This document shows positions 36,075 through 47,747 of a stretch of DNA of 64,000 nucleotides, piece after piece (positions within the stretch are counted from its first letter, which is position 1; every line of letters begins with the position of its first letter). Below the pieces are notes generated by a model that saw only the letters and a program-made list of their open reading frames with translations, had not been told where the DNA came from and ran no database searches. The position numbers and the translations under genes are program-made. This stretch comes from Aegilops tauschii subsp. strangulata (taxonomy: Eukaryota > Streptophyta > Magnoliopsida > Poales > Poaceae): the NCBI RefSeq assembly GCF_002575655.3, contig NC_053037.3, positions 448,043,793-448,107,792 on the forward strand, written 5' to 3'.

Positions 36075-38864
36075 TGTAGCGACCAGACCTCAAACAGTCT
36101 GTGCTGCTGTGCACCAGTGTCATCCCTGGATCAGTAGTGCTGACACGCACAGTACAAATGGAGGATTTATAACAGAGTAGCAATCACACACTTATTACAA
36201 TGAATATCTCAAAAGAGAATAAGTATGATAAATATGGCTTAAGGCCATCTAAATACGATAACAGCGGAAGGCTTCGAAGATAAGTGAGTCCATCAACTCC
36301 AACGGCATCACTGACTATAAGACCACGACCTAAGGCACCTTACTCGTCGTCTGAAAAGTCTGCAACATGAAACGTTGCAGCCCGAAAACGGGTCAGCACA
36401 TGGAATATGTTGGCAATGTAACACATAGAGAATAATGAACATAATAATGCTATACTACATGCATATATGGCTGGTGGAAAGCTCTATGGTTACAGTTTTG
36501 CGAAAAGCCAATTTTTCCCTACTACAAAGGAATAAATTTTATTTAACTATCATGGTGGTTGTTAAACATTGAGAAGGTACCTCCAACTCAATCCCAATTA
36601 AGTATCATCATTAACCCAACAAAATTAATTAAAGTAACATGGTGATGAGATTCACATGATAATCCAGGTACTAGATACTCAAGTTGTCCATAACCGGGGA
36701 CACGGCTAACCATGATTAGTTTGTACACTCTACAGAGGTTTGTGCACTTTTCCCCACAAGACTCGATCGCCTCCGCTTGATTCTCGCACTGCATGATGTT
36801 TGGGAAACGATGACCGAGACACAGTCTTTCAGAAGCGTTAACTCTCTACTCCGGGTAGACCGTACCACCTACATCCCCTACATCTGCTAGTCTACCTCTT
36901 CAAGAGCTCACACAACTTAATCAACTATGCTAGAGCCCATAATAGCTTGTGGCTGCACACGGAAGTTTCTAGCATGAATAATCTCATGATCCCTTTGAGC
37001 CTGGGTGGCGGTCCATAGGATGATCACACGGGTACTCCGGGATATCCAAAAATACAGGCAGCACTGGGTTCTCCAGGTGCCTCACTCCACCTAGATGTGA
37101 GTTTTAGTTGCCACCTTAAGTAAACCATTAGTTAACAATCTCACATCTGTCATGAATATCTCTCAAACCCAATCCACGTCTACAAGCATAGCATGGCAAT
37201 ATAAGCAAACGTAGAAGTAACTCCCAAGGGTTTGATAAATAAAACAGGTAATAGGTACTACCTCAAATACTTCCCAATACCCACAGTTTAATTAGATCCT
37301 AACCATGCAGTGTTTGAGGATTGATCTAATGCAATAAAAACTGGGTATGGAAAAGTATGATCAAAGTGTTACTTGCCTTGCTGATGATCCGCGTAACCTA
37401 GAGATTCGAAATAACAAGCGGCGCACTCCGGGTACTCTATCGCAAACAAACAAGCAAACAATAAGTACTCATCTAATGCACAAGTAAAACTCAAATAAAG
37501 ATCTAACCAGAAAGTTCAACTTAAGAACTCCGGTTTGCAAAAAGAATCAAATCGAACGAAGCAACGAAAATCAAACGGCAAAAGAAACAAGCTTCGTTTA
37601 CTAATCTGGACCTAGGTCAAATTTTACAGTAGCAAAAACTTGTTTGAGTGGGTTAAACGGAAAGATAATTTCGAGACGAAACTCTAGGCGCTTGAATCGC
37701 CTGATTCCGATAAACGAGCGAAAAGTTAAACGAAAACGAAGTTCTGATCGGAAATCACGATCTGGAATAATCGCGGAAAATCCTACGAAAAAGAAAAAAC
37801 TAACGAACAGTTAAACGAACGAACGTTCGTTAACAGCGACAATCCGACGAACACATTCGTTAAAACGAACGGGTCGGTGAACGTTCACTAAGTAATAAAA
37901 CCGAAAAAAATAAACCGATCTGGAAAAAAATGAAAACTAGGGTTTAGAAAAAAAAATAAACCGAATCGGTTTTTTTTAAACCAGACTCGGGCGGCGGCGG
38001 CTCGGCTACCTCGGCGGCAGCTCCGGCGGGACTCCGGCGGGGTGGCGGGGCTCGGGAGACGGCGGGGCTCGGCGGGCGGCGGCGGGCGGTGGCGCACGGC
38101 TGCGGGGCGGCGGCGCGAGCGGCGGCGGCGCGAGCGGCGGCGGCGCGGGCACTGCAGGCGGCGGCGGCGGGCGCGGGTTGGGGCGGTGGCGGGGTGAGGA
38201 GAGGAGGCGGGGTGGGGGTATATAAGGAGGGGAGGGGGTGGTGTGGAGGAGGGGGCAAGGCGGCGGCAGGGCGGCGTATCCCTGGCGGACTCGGGCGGCG
38301 GCGGCGTCGTGCTGGGGAGGGAGACGACGCGGGCGGGCCGGCCTGGCTCGGCTGGGCCTCGGCCCAGTCGGGCGCGGGGTTTTTTTTAGAAAAACATTCG
38401 CCGAATCTAAAAAAATCGCAGAAAAATAAATAAAAATCCAAAAATGATAAAACAAATTTGCCCCGTCTAATTAAAATATTTAGAACAAGGTGAACATTTT
38501 CTTGGCCCAAAAATGCAGTTTTGAAAACGTGCAATTTTTTAATGCAAATAAAATCCGAATAAAATCCAATATTTGATTTTAATATTTTTCCTCCAATATT
38601 CCAATTATTTTGGAGAAGTCATATTTTCTCCTCTCATTTATTTTAATATGAAATATTTTTCGGAGAGAAAAATAATTAAAACCAAAATCCTCGTTTTATT
38701 ATTTGATAAAAATCAAATATGAAAATCGGGAAAATCCCCAACTCTCTCCGAGGGTCCTTGAGTTGCTTAGGATTTATCGAGGATTTGCCAAAATGCAATA
38801 AAATATGCTATGCAATGATGATCTAATGTATAACATTTCAAATTGAAAATTTGGGATGTTACAA
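36075..38864 (-). repeat. Chromovirus 3' LTR
   Basis: It is 2,790 bp, TGTAGCGACC...GGGATGTTACA on the plus strand. A very GC-rich segment of CGG-type repeats (37985-38380) contains a minus-strand CTCCTTATATACCCCC promoter-like box (about 38217-38232). It is longer than the partner LTR mainly through extra CGG-rich repeat units. Ala/Pro-rich ORFs in this segment are not genes. Confidence 0.92.
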
Positions 38865-38874
38865 ACCTACCCCC

Positions 38875-41800
38875 TTAAGATGAATCTCGCCCTCGAGATT
38901 CGGGTTGGCTAGAAAATAGGTGAGAGTGGTTCTTCCGTAGATCTTCCTCTCGCTCCCAGGTGGCTTCATCTTCCGTATGGTGACTCCACTGGAGTTTGCA
39001 AAACTTGATAACCTTACTGCGGGTGACCCGGCTGGCATACTCAAGAATCTTAACTGGTTTCTCCACATAGGTCAAATCACTTTCCAGCTGAATCGCTTCC
39101 AGTGGCACTGTATCTCTCAGTGGTACTTCAGCCATCTCTGCGTGGCACTTCTTCAACTGGGAAACGTGAAATACATCATGAACTTCTGACAATCCTTCAG
39201 GAAATTCCAGCTTATAGGCAACTTCTCCCATACGTTCCAAAACTCTGTATGGTCCGATAAAACGGGGCGCTAACTTTCCCTTAACTCCAAAGCGCTTCAC
39301 TCCTCGAAGTGGTGATACTCGAAGATAAACTCTGTCTCCGACTTCGTGAACAGAATCCGCATAACTCTTCTGCCTGGACTGGGCTACCTTGAGCCTATCG
39401 CAAATCAACCTCACTTTCTGTTCAGACTCCTTAATCAAATCTGGTCCAAACAACTGACGGTCTCCAACTTCGTCCCATAACAATGGTGTTCTACACCTCC
39501 TTCCGTACAAAGCTTCGAAAGGGGTCATCTTCAAACTGGTTTGATAACTGTTGTTGTAAGAAAACTCTGCATATGGCAAATTGTCGTCCCAACTAGATCC
39601 ATAATCTAGTGCACAAGCTCTCAACATGTCTTCCAAAATCTGATTGACTCTCTCGGTCTGTCCATCTGTCTGTGGGTGAAAGGTTGTACTGAATTCTAGC
39701 CTGGTTCCCAAGGTTTCATGTAACTGATTCCAAAACTTCGAGGTAAACTGGGTTCCTCTATCTGATACAATGGTCCTCGGAACTCCATGCAAACATACGA
39801 TTCTAGTCATGTATATCTTTGCCAACTTAGCACTGGTGTAAGTGGTCTTCACTGGAATGAAATGAGCTACTTTCGTCAAACGGTCGACTACAACCCATAT
39901 TGAGTCATAGCCTGAACGAGTCCTGGGCAATCCCGTGATAAAACCCATGCCTAGTTTATCCCACTTCCATTCGGGTATCGGCAATGGTTGTAGCAATCCC
40001 GCTGGCTTCTGATGTTCTGCCTTCACTCTCTGACATACATCACAAACTGCTACATACTCCGCAATATCCTTCTTCATTCCGGTCCACCAAAAAGTATTCT
40101 TCAAATCCAAATACATCTTGGTATTTCCTGGGTGAATCGAGTACGGTGAATCATGGGCCTCTTGCAAAATCAACTTCCTGATCTCCGGATCATTGGGCAC
40201 ATAAACGCGGTCCTCAAACCATAAGGTATCGTACTCATCCTCACGAAATCCCTTGGCTTTTCCTTTGCTCAACTTTTCCTTTATCTCGTCAATCTCCTTG
40301 TCTGTCTTCTGAGCTTCTCTGATCTTTTCCATCAAGGTAGACTGAATCTCCAATGTTGCTAAATAGCCTCTTGGAACTATCTCCAAACATAGCTCGCGAA
40401 GATCCTCGGCTAACTCCTAGGGTAACTCTCTTGTCATGAGTGTGTTGACATGGCTCTTGCGGCTCAACGCATCTGCTACTACGTTAGCCTTCCCTGGGTG
40501 ATAATGCAATCTCATATCATAGTCCTTAATAAGCTCCAACCATCTCCTCTGCCTGAGATTTAACTCCTTCTGCGTGAAAATGTACTTCAAACTCTTGTGA
40601 TCCGTGTACACCTCACAATGGTTTCCGATGAGAAAATGTCTCCATGTCTTCAACGCATGCACTACGGCTGCTAACTCCAAATCATGCGTGGCATAATTCT
40701 TCTCATGGGGTTTAAGTTGTCGTGAAGCATATGACACAACTCTTCCTTCCTGCATAAGCACTGCTCCAAGTCCTCGACGAGAAGCGTCGCAATAAACTTC
40801 ATAATCCTTGCGTTGAACTGGCAGAATCAACACTGGTGATGTAACCAATCGTTTCTTTAACTCTTGGAAACTAGCTTCACATTCCTCGGTCCAGTTGAAT
40901 TTGGTGTCCTTCTTCAATAGCTCAGTCATGGGCTTTGCAATCTTCCAGAAATTCTCGATGAACCTCCGGTAGTATCCTGCAAGTCCAAGGAAACTCCGGA
41001 TCTCTCCAACTGACGTGGGTGATTCCAAGCTTGTTACTATGTCAAGTTTGGCGGGGTCTACTGCTATTCCTTCTCCGGATATAACATGTCCGAGGAATCC
41101 AACTTCCTTCAGCCAGAATTCACATTTGCTGAACTTGGCGTATAACTGGTGTTCTCTGAGCTTCTCAAGTACCAAACGCAAATGCTCCTTATGCTCTTCT
41201 TCATTCTTGGAATAGACTAAAATATCGTCAATGAACACCACGACGAACTTATCCAAAAACTCCATAAACACTTTGTTCATCAGGTTCATGAAATAGGCAG
41301 GCGCGTTAGTCAGACCAAATGACATAACGGTATACTCATATAGCCCATATCTGGTGGTAAAAGCCGTCTTAGGTATATCCTGCTCTCGAATCTTTAACTG
41401 ATGGTATCATGATCGTAGATCGATCTTGGAAAATACCTTAGCTCCTTGTAAGCGGTCAAACAAATCATTGATCATCGGCAGTGGGTACTTGTTTTTGATG
41501 GTCACTTCATTCAATCCACGGTAATCAACAACCATCCTCAACGATCCATCTTTCTTCTCTACTAGAAGTACTGGTGATCCCCAAGGTGACGAACTTGGGC
41601 GAATATAGCCTTTATCCAATAACTCCTTAATCTGCTTCTTAATCTCCTCCAAATCCTTTGCGGGCATCCTGTACGGTCTCTTAGATATTGGCCCTGTGCC
41701 TGGCAAAAGTTCAATCAAGAACTCAATGTCTCTATCCGGTGGCATGCCTGGCAACTCTTCTGGAAATACATCCGGGTAATCCTTCACCACTGGTACTTCC

Positions 41801-43242
41801 TCCTGTACAACTCCTGATAAGGAATTCACTTGAATCCTCTTCGGCATATGCCGGGATACATACTTAATCCTTCTTCCTTCTGGGGTGGTAAGCAAAATCG
41901 ACTTACTGGCGCACTCAATGTTCCCTTCATACTTTGATAACCAATCCATGCCTAATATCACATCCAATCCTTGCGATTCCAATATTATTAGGTCTGAGGG
42001 AAACAGGTAGTTACCAATCCTTAATGGTAACCGTTCACACCATAAACTAGCCATATACTCTGCTCCTGGCGAGGTTACTAACATGGGTGACCTAAGGGCT
42101 TGGGTTGGCAGTTTATACTTATCCACAAATCCCCTTGATATGTATGAATGCGATGCACCAGTATCAAAAAGAACGAGTGCAGTAAATGACTTAACCATAA
42201 ACTTACCTATTACTGCATCAGGCTGTGCTTCAACCTCTTCCACGCTCACGTGGTTCACATGTCCTTTGTTGAAAGGGTTCGGCTTCTTCCCAGAGCTTCC
42301 ATTGCCATTTCCATTCTGGGCTTCAGGACAATCAGTTGCATAATGTCCAGTCTTCTGGCACTTGAAACAAGTAATGTGAATTAGATCCCTCTTGGCTGGG
42401 GTAGATGGGTTGGTGCGGTTCTGTCCATTGCTTCCTCCATTCCCATTACCATTCTTGGGTCCACTATGGTTGTGCGAACTACCTCCTCCATGGGTATGCT
42501 GAAACTGTCCTCCCGGTTTCGGGGCAAATCGTGGCTTCTGCTGAGCTCCAGAATTATACTTCCCTTGTCCATACTTCCTCTTACGGTTTTCAATCTGCTG
42601 CTGCTTCCCTTCAATCATGAGTGCTCTATCTACCAACTCCTGGTAGTTGTTGAAGGTTGCTACCATTAGCTGCATGCTCAGCTCATCATTCAATCCTTCG
42701 AGAAACTTCTCCTGCTTGGCTGCATCCGTAGCAACGTCATCTGGTGCATAACGTGCTAACTTACTGAAATCCTCCACATACTGGCCTACGGTGCATCCTC
42801 CTTGGCGTAGGTTACGAAACTCACGCTTCTTCATAGCCATAGCTCCTGCTGAAACATGGGCTGTACGGAAAGCTTGCTGAAACTGGTCCCATGTGACAGT
42901 GTCAATAGGGTGTGTGGCTGTGTAATTCTCCCACCATGATGCTACGGGTCCATCAAGCTGATGTGCGGCAAAACGCACTCTTTCCGCATATGTGCATCCT
43001 GCAGTGGCCAACTCCCTTCCAACTTTGCGGAGCCAATCATCTGCAACAATCGGCTCGGTGCTGCTGGAAAACACCGGCGGATTTAGCCTCAAGAAACGGG
43101 CTAAGTGATCAACAGGTGGTGGTGGTGGGTTGTTGTTGTTGCCTTGGTTCTGTACTAACACTTGCATCAGGGCATTCTGTTGCTGAATCAACTGGGTGAT
43201 CTCCGGTGGGAAAACAAATCCGGTGTCGCGTCTCGGAGGCAT
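38875..43242 (-). pseudogene. Chromovirus gag-pol polyprotein with two stops and a damaged integrase
   Basis: The ATG at 43242 begins [19 protein letters not shown]; the full frame is 1,456 codons including the terminal stop. Gag core is at about 60-230, a CX2CX4HX4C zinc knuckle at 292-305 ([14 protein letters not shown]), and protease DTG at 360-362 ([13 protein letters not shown]). Reverse transcriptase follows, with [11 protein letters not shown], then RNase H ([14 protein letters not shown]) and integrase with its HHCC region. The C-terminal chromodomain contains CKLQWSHHTEDEATWERE. Breaks: TGA at 41407 (after KIDLRS, where Gly is usual) and TAG at 40417. In the integrase core MGFITGLP (codon 39943-39945) the first catalytic Asp is Gly; the second Asp (VSDRGTQF) and the Glu (DGQTERVN) are kept. 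Confidence 0.93.
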
Positions 43243-43437
43243 CTGATAGGTTAGAAAAGATGAGAGTTTAGAATAGAATGAGGTCTAGAGGGAAAACACT
43301 ACCCATATGCTCATGAGACAAACACAATCAATATCACTCAATCAATTCAGACAAGGCATACAATCGATCTAACTAGCGTTACAAAAGTGCTTGAACTATA
43401 CTATTAAATGGGGGAAAACTACTACTGATATGGTGGT

Positions 43438-44172
43438 CTAGTAGAAATTCTGATCAGTCGAAGACTCCATGATATCTGCTCCAGCTTCATCAACAAAGTC
43501 ATCTTCACTGGGGTCCGAGTCGGTGTCGTCGATGATGATGTAGTTATCCGGGCAAGCGCATTCATCATCTTCTGCTTTTGGTACTGGATTTCCCATGAAT
43601 ACTCCAATCTTCTTCTCCAGGTCGTCATTCTTCCCTACTAGCGCGACGATTTTCTCCAAATAATCCTCGCGTGTAGCCTTGAGTTCTTCCTCCAGCTCCT
43701 TGATCTTTATCAATGTCTTCTTCAGATCTATCTTGTCTAAGCACATCTGGTTCTCCTGGCGACGGATGTGTTGGTTTTGCTCCTGGATGAAAGTTGCAAT
43801 TGATCCATCCTTCTTGGTGCTGATCATCTCCCATTGCTCGTTTCGGCGTCCACAAATCTGATAAATAGTATCCTTAAGCTCCCTGTGGTAGACTTCTCCA
43901 ATGCGTCCCATAGCGATGTGGGCTGCCATGCTCTTCCCTAAACTCCAGGTTGGTGCTTCAAAAGCCAATTTTATAGGTTCAGTGACTGGCGCAAACGTCC
44001 TTCCTGTAACTTGAACTTGAATCTTCCAGCTCTCCTCTTCAGGTAATGTGCCGTTGTAGGTTCCGGTGATGCTTGGTATTCCTATGTTCAAGTACTTGGT
44101 GACTTCCTTCAAGTAACGTTCAAAAGGCGTATCTTCATCTGGTTGCATGAACTTACTCCTTGCATCCGCCAT
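43438..44172 (-). CDS. Upstream ORF of the chromovirus, function unknown
   Basis: An open 244-codon frame lies between the primer-binding site and gag, 195 bp upstream of the gag ATG, on the same strand. It begins MADARSKFMQPDEDTPFERY. Residues about 60-110 form a globular region (FAPVTEPIKLAFEAPTWSLG), 120-195 are a coiled coil (LKKTLIKIKELEEELKATRE), and the C-terminus is very acidic (DDTDSDPSEDDFVDEAGADI). I do not recognise the domain. An extra ORF before gag is not part of the standard chromovirus plan. It is intact although gag-pol is not. There is no sign that it is a host gene; its position suggests it belongs to the element. Confidence 0.6.
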   Translation of the reverse strand: MADARSKFMQPDEDTPFERYLKEVTKYLNIGIPSITGTYNGTLPEEESWKIQVQVTGRTFAPVTEPIKLAFEAPTWSLGKSMAAHIAMGRIGEVYHRELKDTIYQICGRRNEQWEMISTKKDGSIATFIQEQNQHIRRQENQMCLDKIDLKKTLIKIKELEEELKATREDYLEKIVALVGKNDDLEKKIGVFMGNPVPKAEDDECACPDNYIIIDDTDSDPSEDDFVDEAGADIMESSTDQNFY

Positions 44173-44262
44173 TCCTAAAAGAGTAGAAAGTGGAGAGGGG
44201 TCAGAAATGAGAAGAGAAGTGTTCTAGGGTTTAAGCTTAGTGGTCGTGTCCTACAGTCAGCG

Positions 44263-44281
44263 TGTGCTCTGATATCACCTT
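44263..44281 (-). other. Chromovirus primer-binding site
   Basis: On the minus strand the LTR end CGCTACA is followed by AAGGTGATATCAGAGCACA. The core GATATCAGAGC resembles TGGTATCAGAGC, the complement of the initiator tRNA-Met 3' end, with one or two changes. Confidence 0.6.
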
Positions 44282-46986
44282 TGTAGCGACCAGACCTCAA
44301 ACAGTCTATGCTGCTGTGCACCAGTGTCATCCCTGGATTAGTAATGCTGACACGCACAGTACAAATGGAGGATTTATAACAGAGTAGCAATCACACACTT
44401 ATTACAACGAATATCTCAAAAGAGAATAAGTATGATAAATATGGCTTAAGGCCATCTAAATACGATAACAGCGGAAGGCTTCGAAGATAAGTGAGTCCAT
44501 CAACTCCAACGGCATCACTGAGTATAAGACCACGACCTAAGGCACCTTACTCGTCGTCTGAAAAGTCTGCAACATGAAACGTTGCAGCCCAAAAACGGGT
44601 CAGCACATGGAATATGCTGTCAATGTAACACATAGAGAATAATGAACATAATAATGCTATATTACATGCATATATGGCTGGTGGAAAGCTCTATGGTTAC
44701 AGTTTTGCGAAAAGCCAATTTTTCCCTACTACAAAGGAATAAATTTTATTTAACTATCATGGTGGTTGTTAAACATTGAGAAGGTACCTCCAACTCAATC
44801 CCAATTAAGTATCATCATTAACCCAACAAAATTAATTAAAGTAACATGGTGATGAGATTCACATGATAATCCAGGTACTAGATACTCAAGTTGTCCATAA
44901 CCGGGGACACGGCTAACCATGATTAGTTTGTACACTCTGCAGAGGTTTGTGCACTTTTCCCCACAAGACTCGATCGCCTCCGCTTGATTCTCGCACTGCA
45001 TGATGTTTGAGAAACGGATGACCGAGACACAGTCTTTCAAAAGCGTTAACTCTCTACTCCGGGTAGACCGTACCACCTACATCCCCTACATCTGCTAGTC
45101 TACCTCTTCAAGAGCTCACACAACTTAATCAACTATGCTAGAGCCCATAATAGCTTGTGGTTGCACACGAAAGTTTCTAGCATGAATAATCTCATGATCC
45201 CTTTGAGCCTGGGTGGCGGTCCATAGGATGATCACACGGGTACTCCGGGATATCCAAAAATACAGGCAGCACTGGGTTCTCCAGGTGCCTCACTCCACCC
45301 AGATGTGAGTTTTAGTTGCCACCTTAAGTAAACCATTAGTTAACAATCTCACATCTGTCATGAATATCTCTCAAACCCAATCCACGTCTACAAGCATAGC
45401 ATGGCAATATAAGCAAACGTAGAAGTAACTCCCAAGGGTTTGATAAATAAAGCAGGTAATAGGTACTACCTCAACTACTTCCCAATACCCACAGTTTAAT
45501 TAGATCCTAACCATGCAATGTTTGAGGATTGATCTAATGCAATAAAAACTGGGTATGGAAAAGTATGATCAAAGTGTTACTTGCCTTGCTGATGATCCGC
45601 GTAACCTAGAGATTCGAAATAACAAGCGGCGCACTCCGGGTACTCTATCGCAAACAAACAAGCAAACAATAAGTACTCATCTAATGCACAAGTAAAACTC
45701 AAATAAAGATCTAACCAGAAAGTTCAACTTAAGAACTCCGGTTTGCAAAAAGAATCCAATCGAACGAAGCAACGAAAATCAAACGGCGAAAGAAACAAGC
45801 TTCGTTTACTAATTGGGATCTAGGTCAAATTTTACAGTAGCAAAAACTTGTTTGAGTGGGTTAAACGGAAAGAGAATTTCGAGACGAAACTCTAGGCGCT
45901 TGAATCGCCTGATTCCGATAAACGAGCGAAAAGTTAAACGAAAATGAAGTTTTGATCGGAAATCACGATCTGGAATAATCGCGGAAAATCCGACGAAAAA
46001 GAAAAAACTAACGAACAGTTAAACGAACGAACGTTCGTTAACAGCGACAATCCGACGAACACGGTGAACGTTCACTAAGTAATAAAACCAAAAAAAATAA
46101 ACCGATCTGAAAAAACGAAAACTAGGGTTTAGAAAAAATAAACCGAACGGTTTTTTTTTAAACGGACTCGGGCGGCGGCGGCTCGGCTACCTCGGCGGCA
46201 GCTCCGGCGGGACTCCGGCGGGGTGGCGGGGCTCGGGCGGCGGCGCATGGCTGCGGGGTGGCGGCGCGAGCGGCGGCGACGCGGGCACTGCAGGCGGCGG
46301 CGGCGGGCGCAGGTTGGGGCGGCGGCGGGGTGAGGAGAGGAGGCGGGGTGGGGGTATATAAGGAGAGGAGGGGGTGGCGTGGAGGAGGAGGCAAGGCGGC
46401 GGTGGGGCGGCGTGTCCCTGGCAGACTCGGGCGGCGGCGGCGGCGTGCTGGGGAGGGAGACGACGCGGGCGGGCCGGCCTGGCTCGGCTGGGCCTCGGCC
46501 CAGTCGGGCGCGGGTTCTTTTTTTTAAACATTCACCGAATCTAAAAAATCGCAGAAAAATAAGTAAAAATTCAAAAATGATAAAACAAATTTTCCCCGTC
46601 TAATTAAAATATTTAGAACAAGGTGAACATTTTCTTGGCCCAAAAATGCAGTTTTGAAAACGTGCAATTTTTTTAATGCAAATAAAATCCAATATTTGAT
46701 TTTAATATTTTTCCTCCAATATTCCAATTATTTTGAAGAAGTCATATTTTCTCCTCTCATTTATTTTAATATGAAATATTTTTCGGAGAGAAAAATAATT
46801 AAAACCAAAATCCTCGTTTTATTATTTGATAAAAATCAAATATGAAAATCGGGAAAATCCCCAACTCTCTCCGAGGGTCCTTGAGTTGCTTAGGATTTAT
46901 CGAGGATTTGCCAAAATGCAATAAAATATGCTATGCAATGATGATCTAATGTATAACATTCCAAATTGAAAATTTGGGATGTTACA
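44282..46986 (-). repeat. Chromovirus 5' LTR
   Basis: It is 2,705 bp and co-linear with 36075-38864. Main differences are deletions in the CGG-rich part (46170-46510) and loss of one short segment near 46062. The minus-strand TATA-like box lies near 46350-46365. ORFs 44795-45076 and 46158-46531 are LTR sequence. Confidence 0.92.
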
Positions 46987-46991
46987 CTATC

Positions 46992-47170
46992 TGCTGGGGT
47001 TGGGGTTAGAAGGGGTGTAGCTGGTTCTCTGTCCAACTGGGTAGGGGTACAATCTGCATGAGTGTGGGTTATGTGTGGTGGGGCTGGTTCTTGGGCAAGT
47101 ACAACCGTGGTTCTATCTGCATCGACAGGTAGCACGATCTTTTCTGAAGACCATGTTTTTACTCACACAG
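46992..47170 (-). pseudogene. CACTA3 Pro-rich exon, 5' half
   Basis: Minus-strand text reads from WSSEKIVLPVDADRTT into VVLAQEPAPPHITHTH and TPLLTPTPAD up to the target duplication. The first part resembles the acidic exon module at 49.9 and 50.4 kb (RSSEQTMLPAEADILLVT), so this exon is a diverged relative with a Pro/Thr-rich tail. It continues across the insertion at 36069. Confidence 0.5.
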
Positions 47171-47289
47171 ATACTGCTCACTCCCTCCAATTGAAATGGC
47201 TGATAAACAAGAAAAGTAATTGAATGTACCGACATTGTAAGATAGACAGGTGCAATGAATAGTAGGGAAGAAAACAGGGCATGAAATAA

Positions 47290-47742
47290 TTCATATTTAT
47301 GTTGTCTAAGCAAATAGAATAGCAGGACATAATTTCACATATATGATGGCTAATTAAACAGGATAGCATGACACAATTTCACATGTATGATGGCTAACTA
47401 AACAGGATAGAATGACATACTTCAAAATATGATGACTATGTAAGCAGGATGACATGATATAACTATACGATGTGTCTATTAAAGTGGTTGGCATGCCATA
47501 AATCACAAACATGCCGTCGATGAAAACATGATGGCATGATATAATTCACGGATAGAATGACATAATTTAAAATATGATGACTATGTAAACAGGATGAGAT
47601 GATATAACTATATTATGTCTTTAGAAAATGGGTTGGCATGCCATAATTCAGATACATGTTGTCTATGTAAACATCATGGCATGACATAATTCAAATATAA
47701 GATTTATATACTAAGGAAGTGAGCAGAGGGCAATCGCATATA
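47290..47742. repeat. Degenerate about 50-bp intronic repeats in CACTA3
   Basis: Units built on GATGGCATGACATAATTCACATATATGATG and CTAAACAGGATAG recur through this intron. Similar units continue after the solo LTR at 49664-49735, and at 50000-50150 and 50480-50640. In the 50040-50140 stretch the period is about 41 bp (three units). Non-coding. Confidence 0.65.
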
Positions 47743-47747
47743 TGATG

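Larger units (their letters stand above)
36070..46991 (-). mobile_element. Complete chromovirus (Tekay/Del-like gypsy), TSD CTATC
   Basis: LTRs are 36075-38864 and 44282-46986; CTATC lies outside both (36070-36074 and 46987-46991). Coding is on the minus strand: an upstream ORF (43438-44172), gag-pol with chromodomain (38875-43242), then a polypurine tract (AAGGGGTAGGTT on the minus strand) next to the left LTR. The first 290 bp of the LTRs differ at about 5 sites, which suggests a younger insertion than the Tat-like element. Two stops and an integrase active-site change inactivate it. Confidence 0.93.

Noticed and set aside
37944..38534. Ala/Pro/Arg-rich ORFs on both strands (also 46158-46531)
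   Set aside because: They are frames through CGG-type repeats in the GC-rich part of the chromovirus LTRs.
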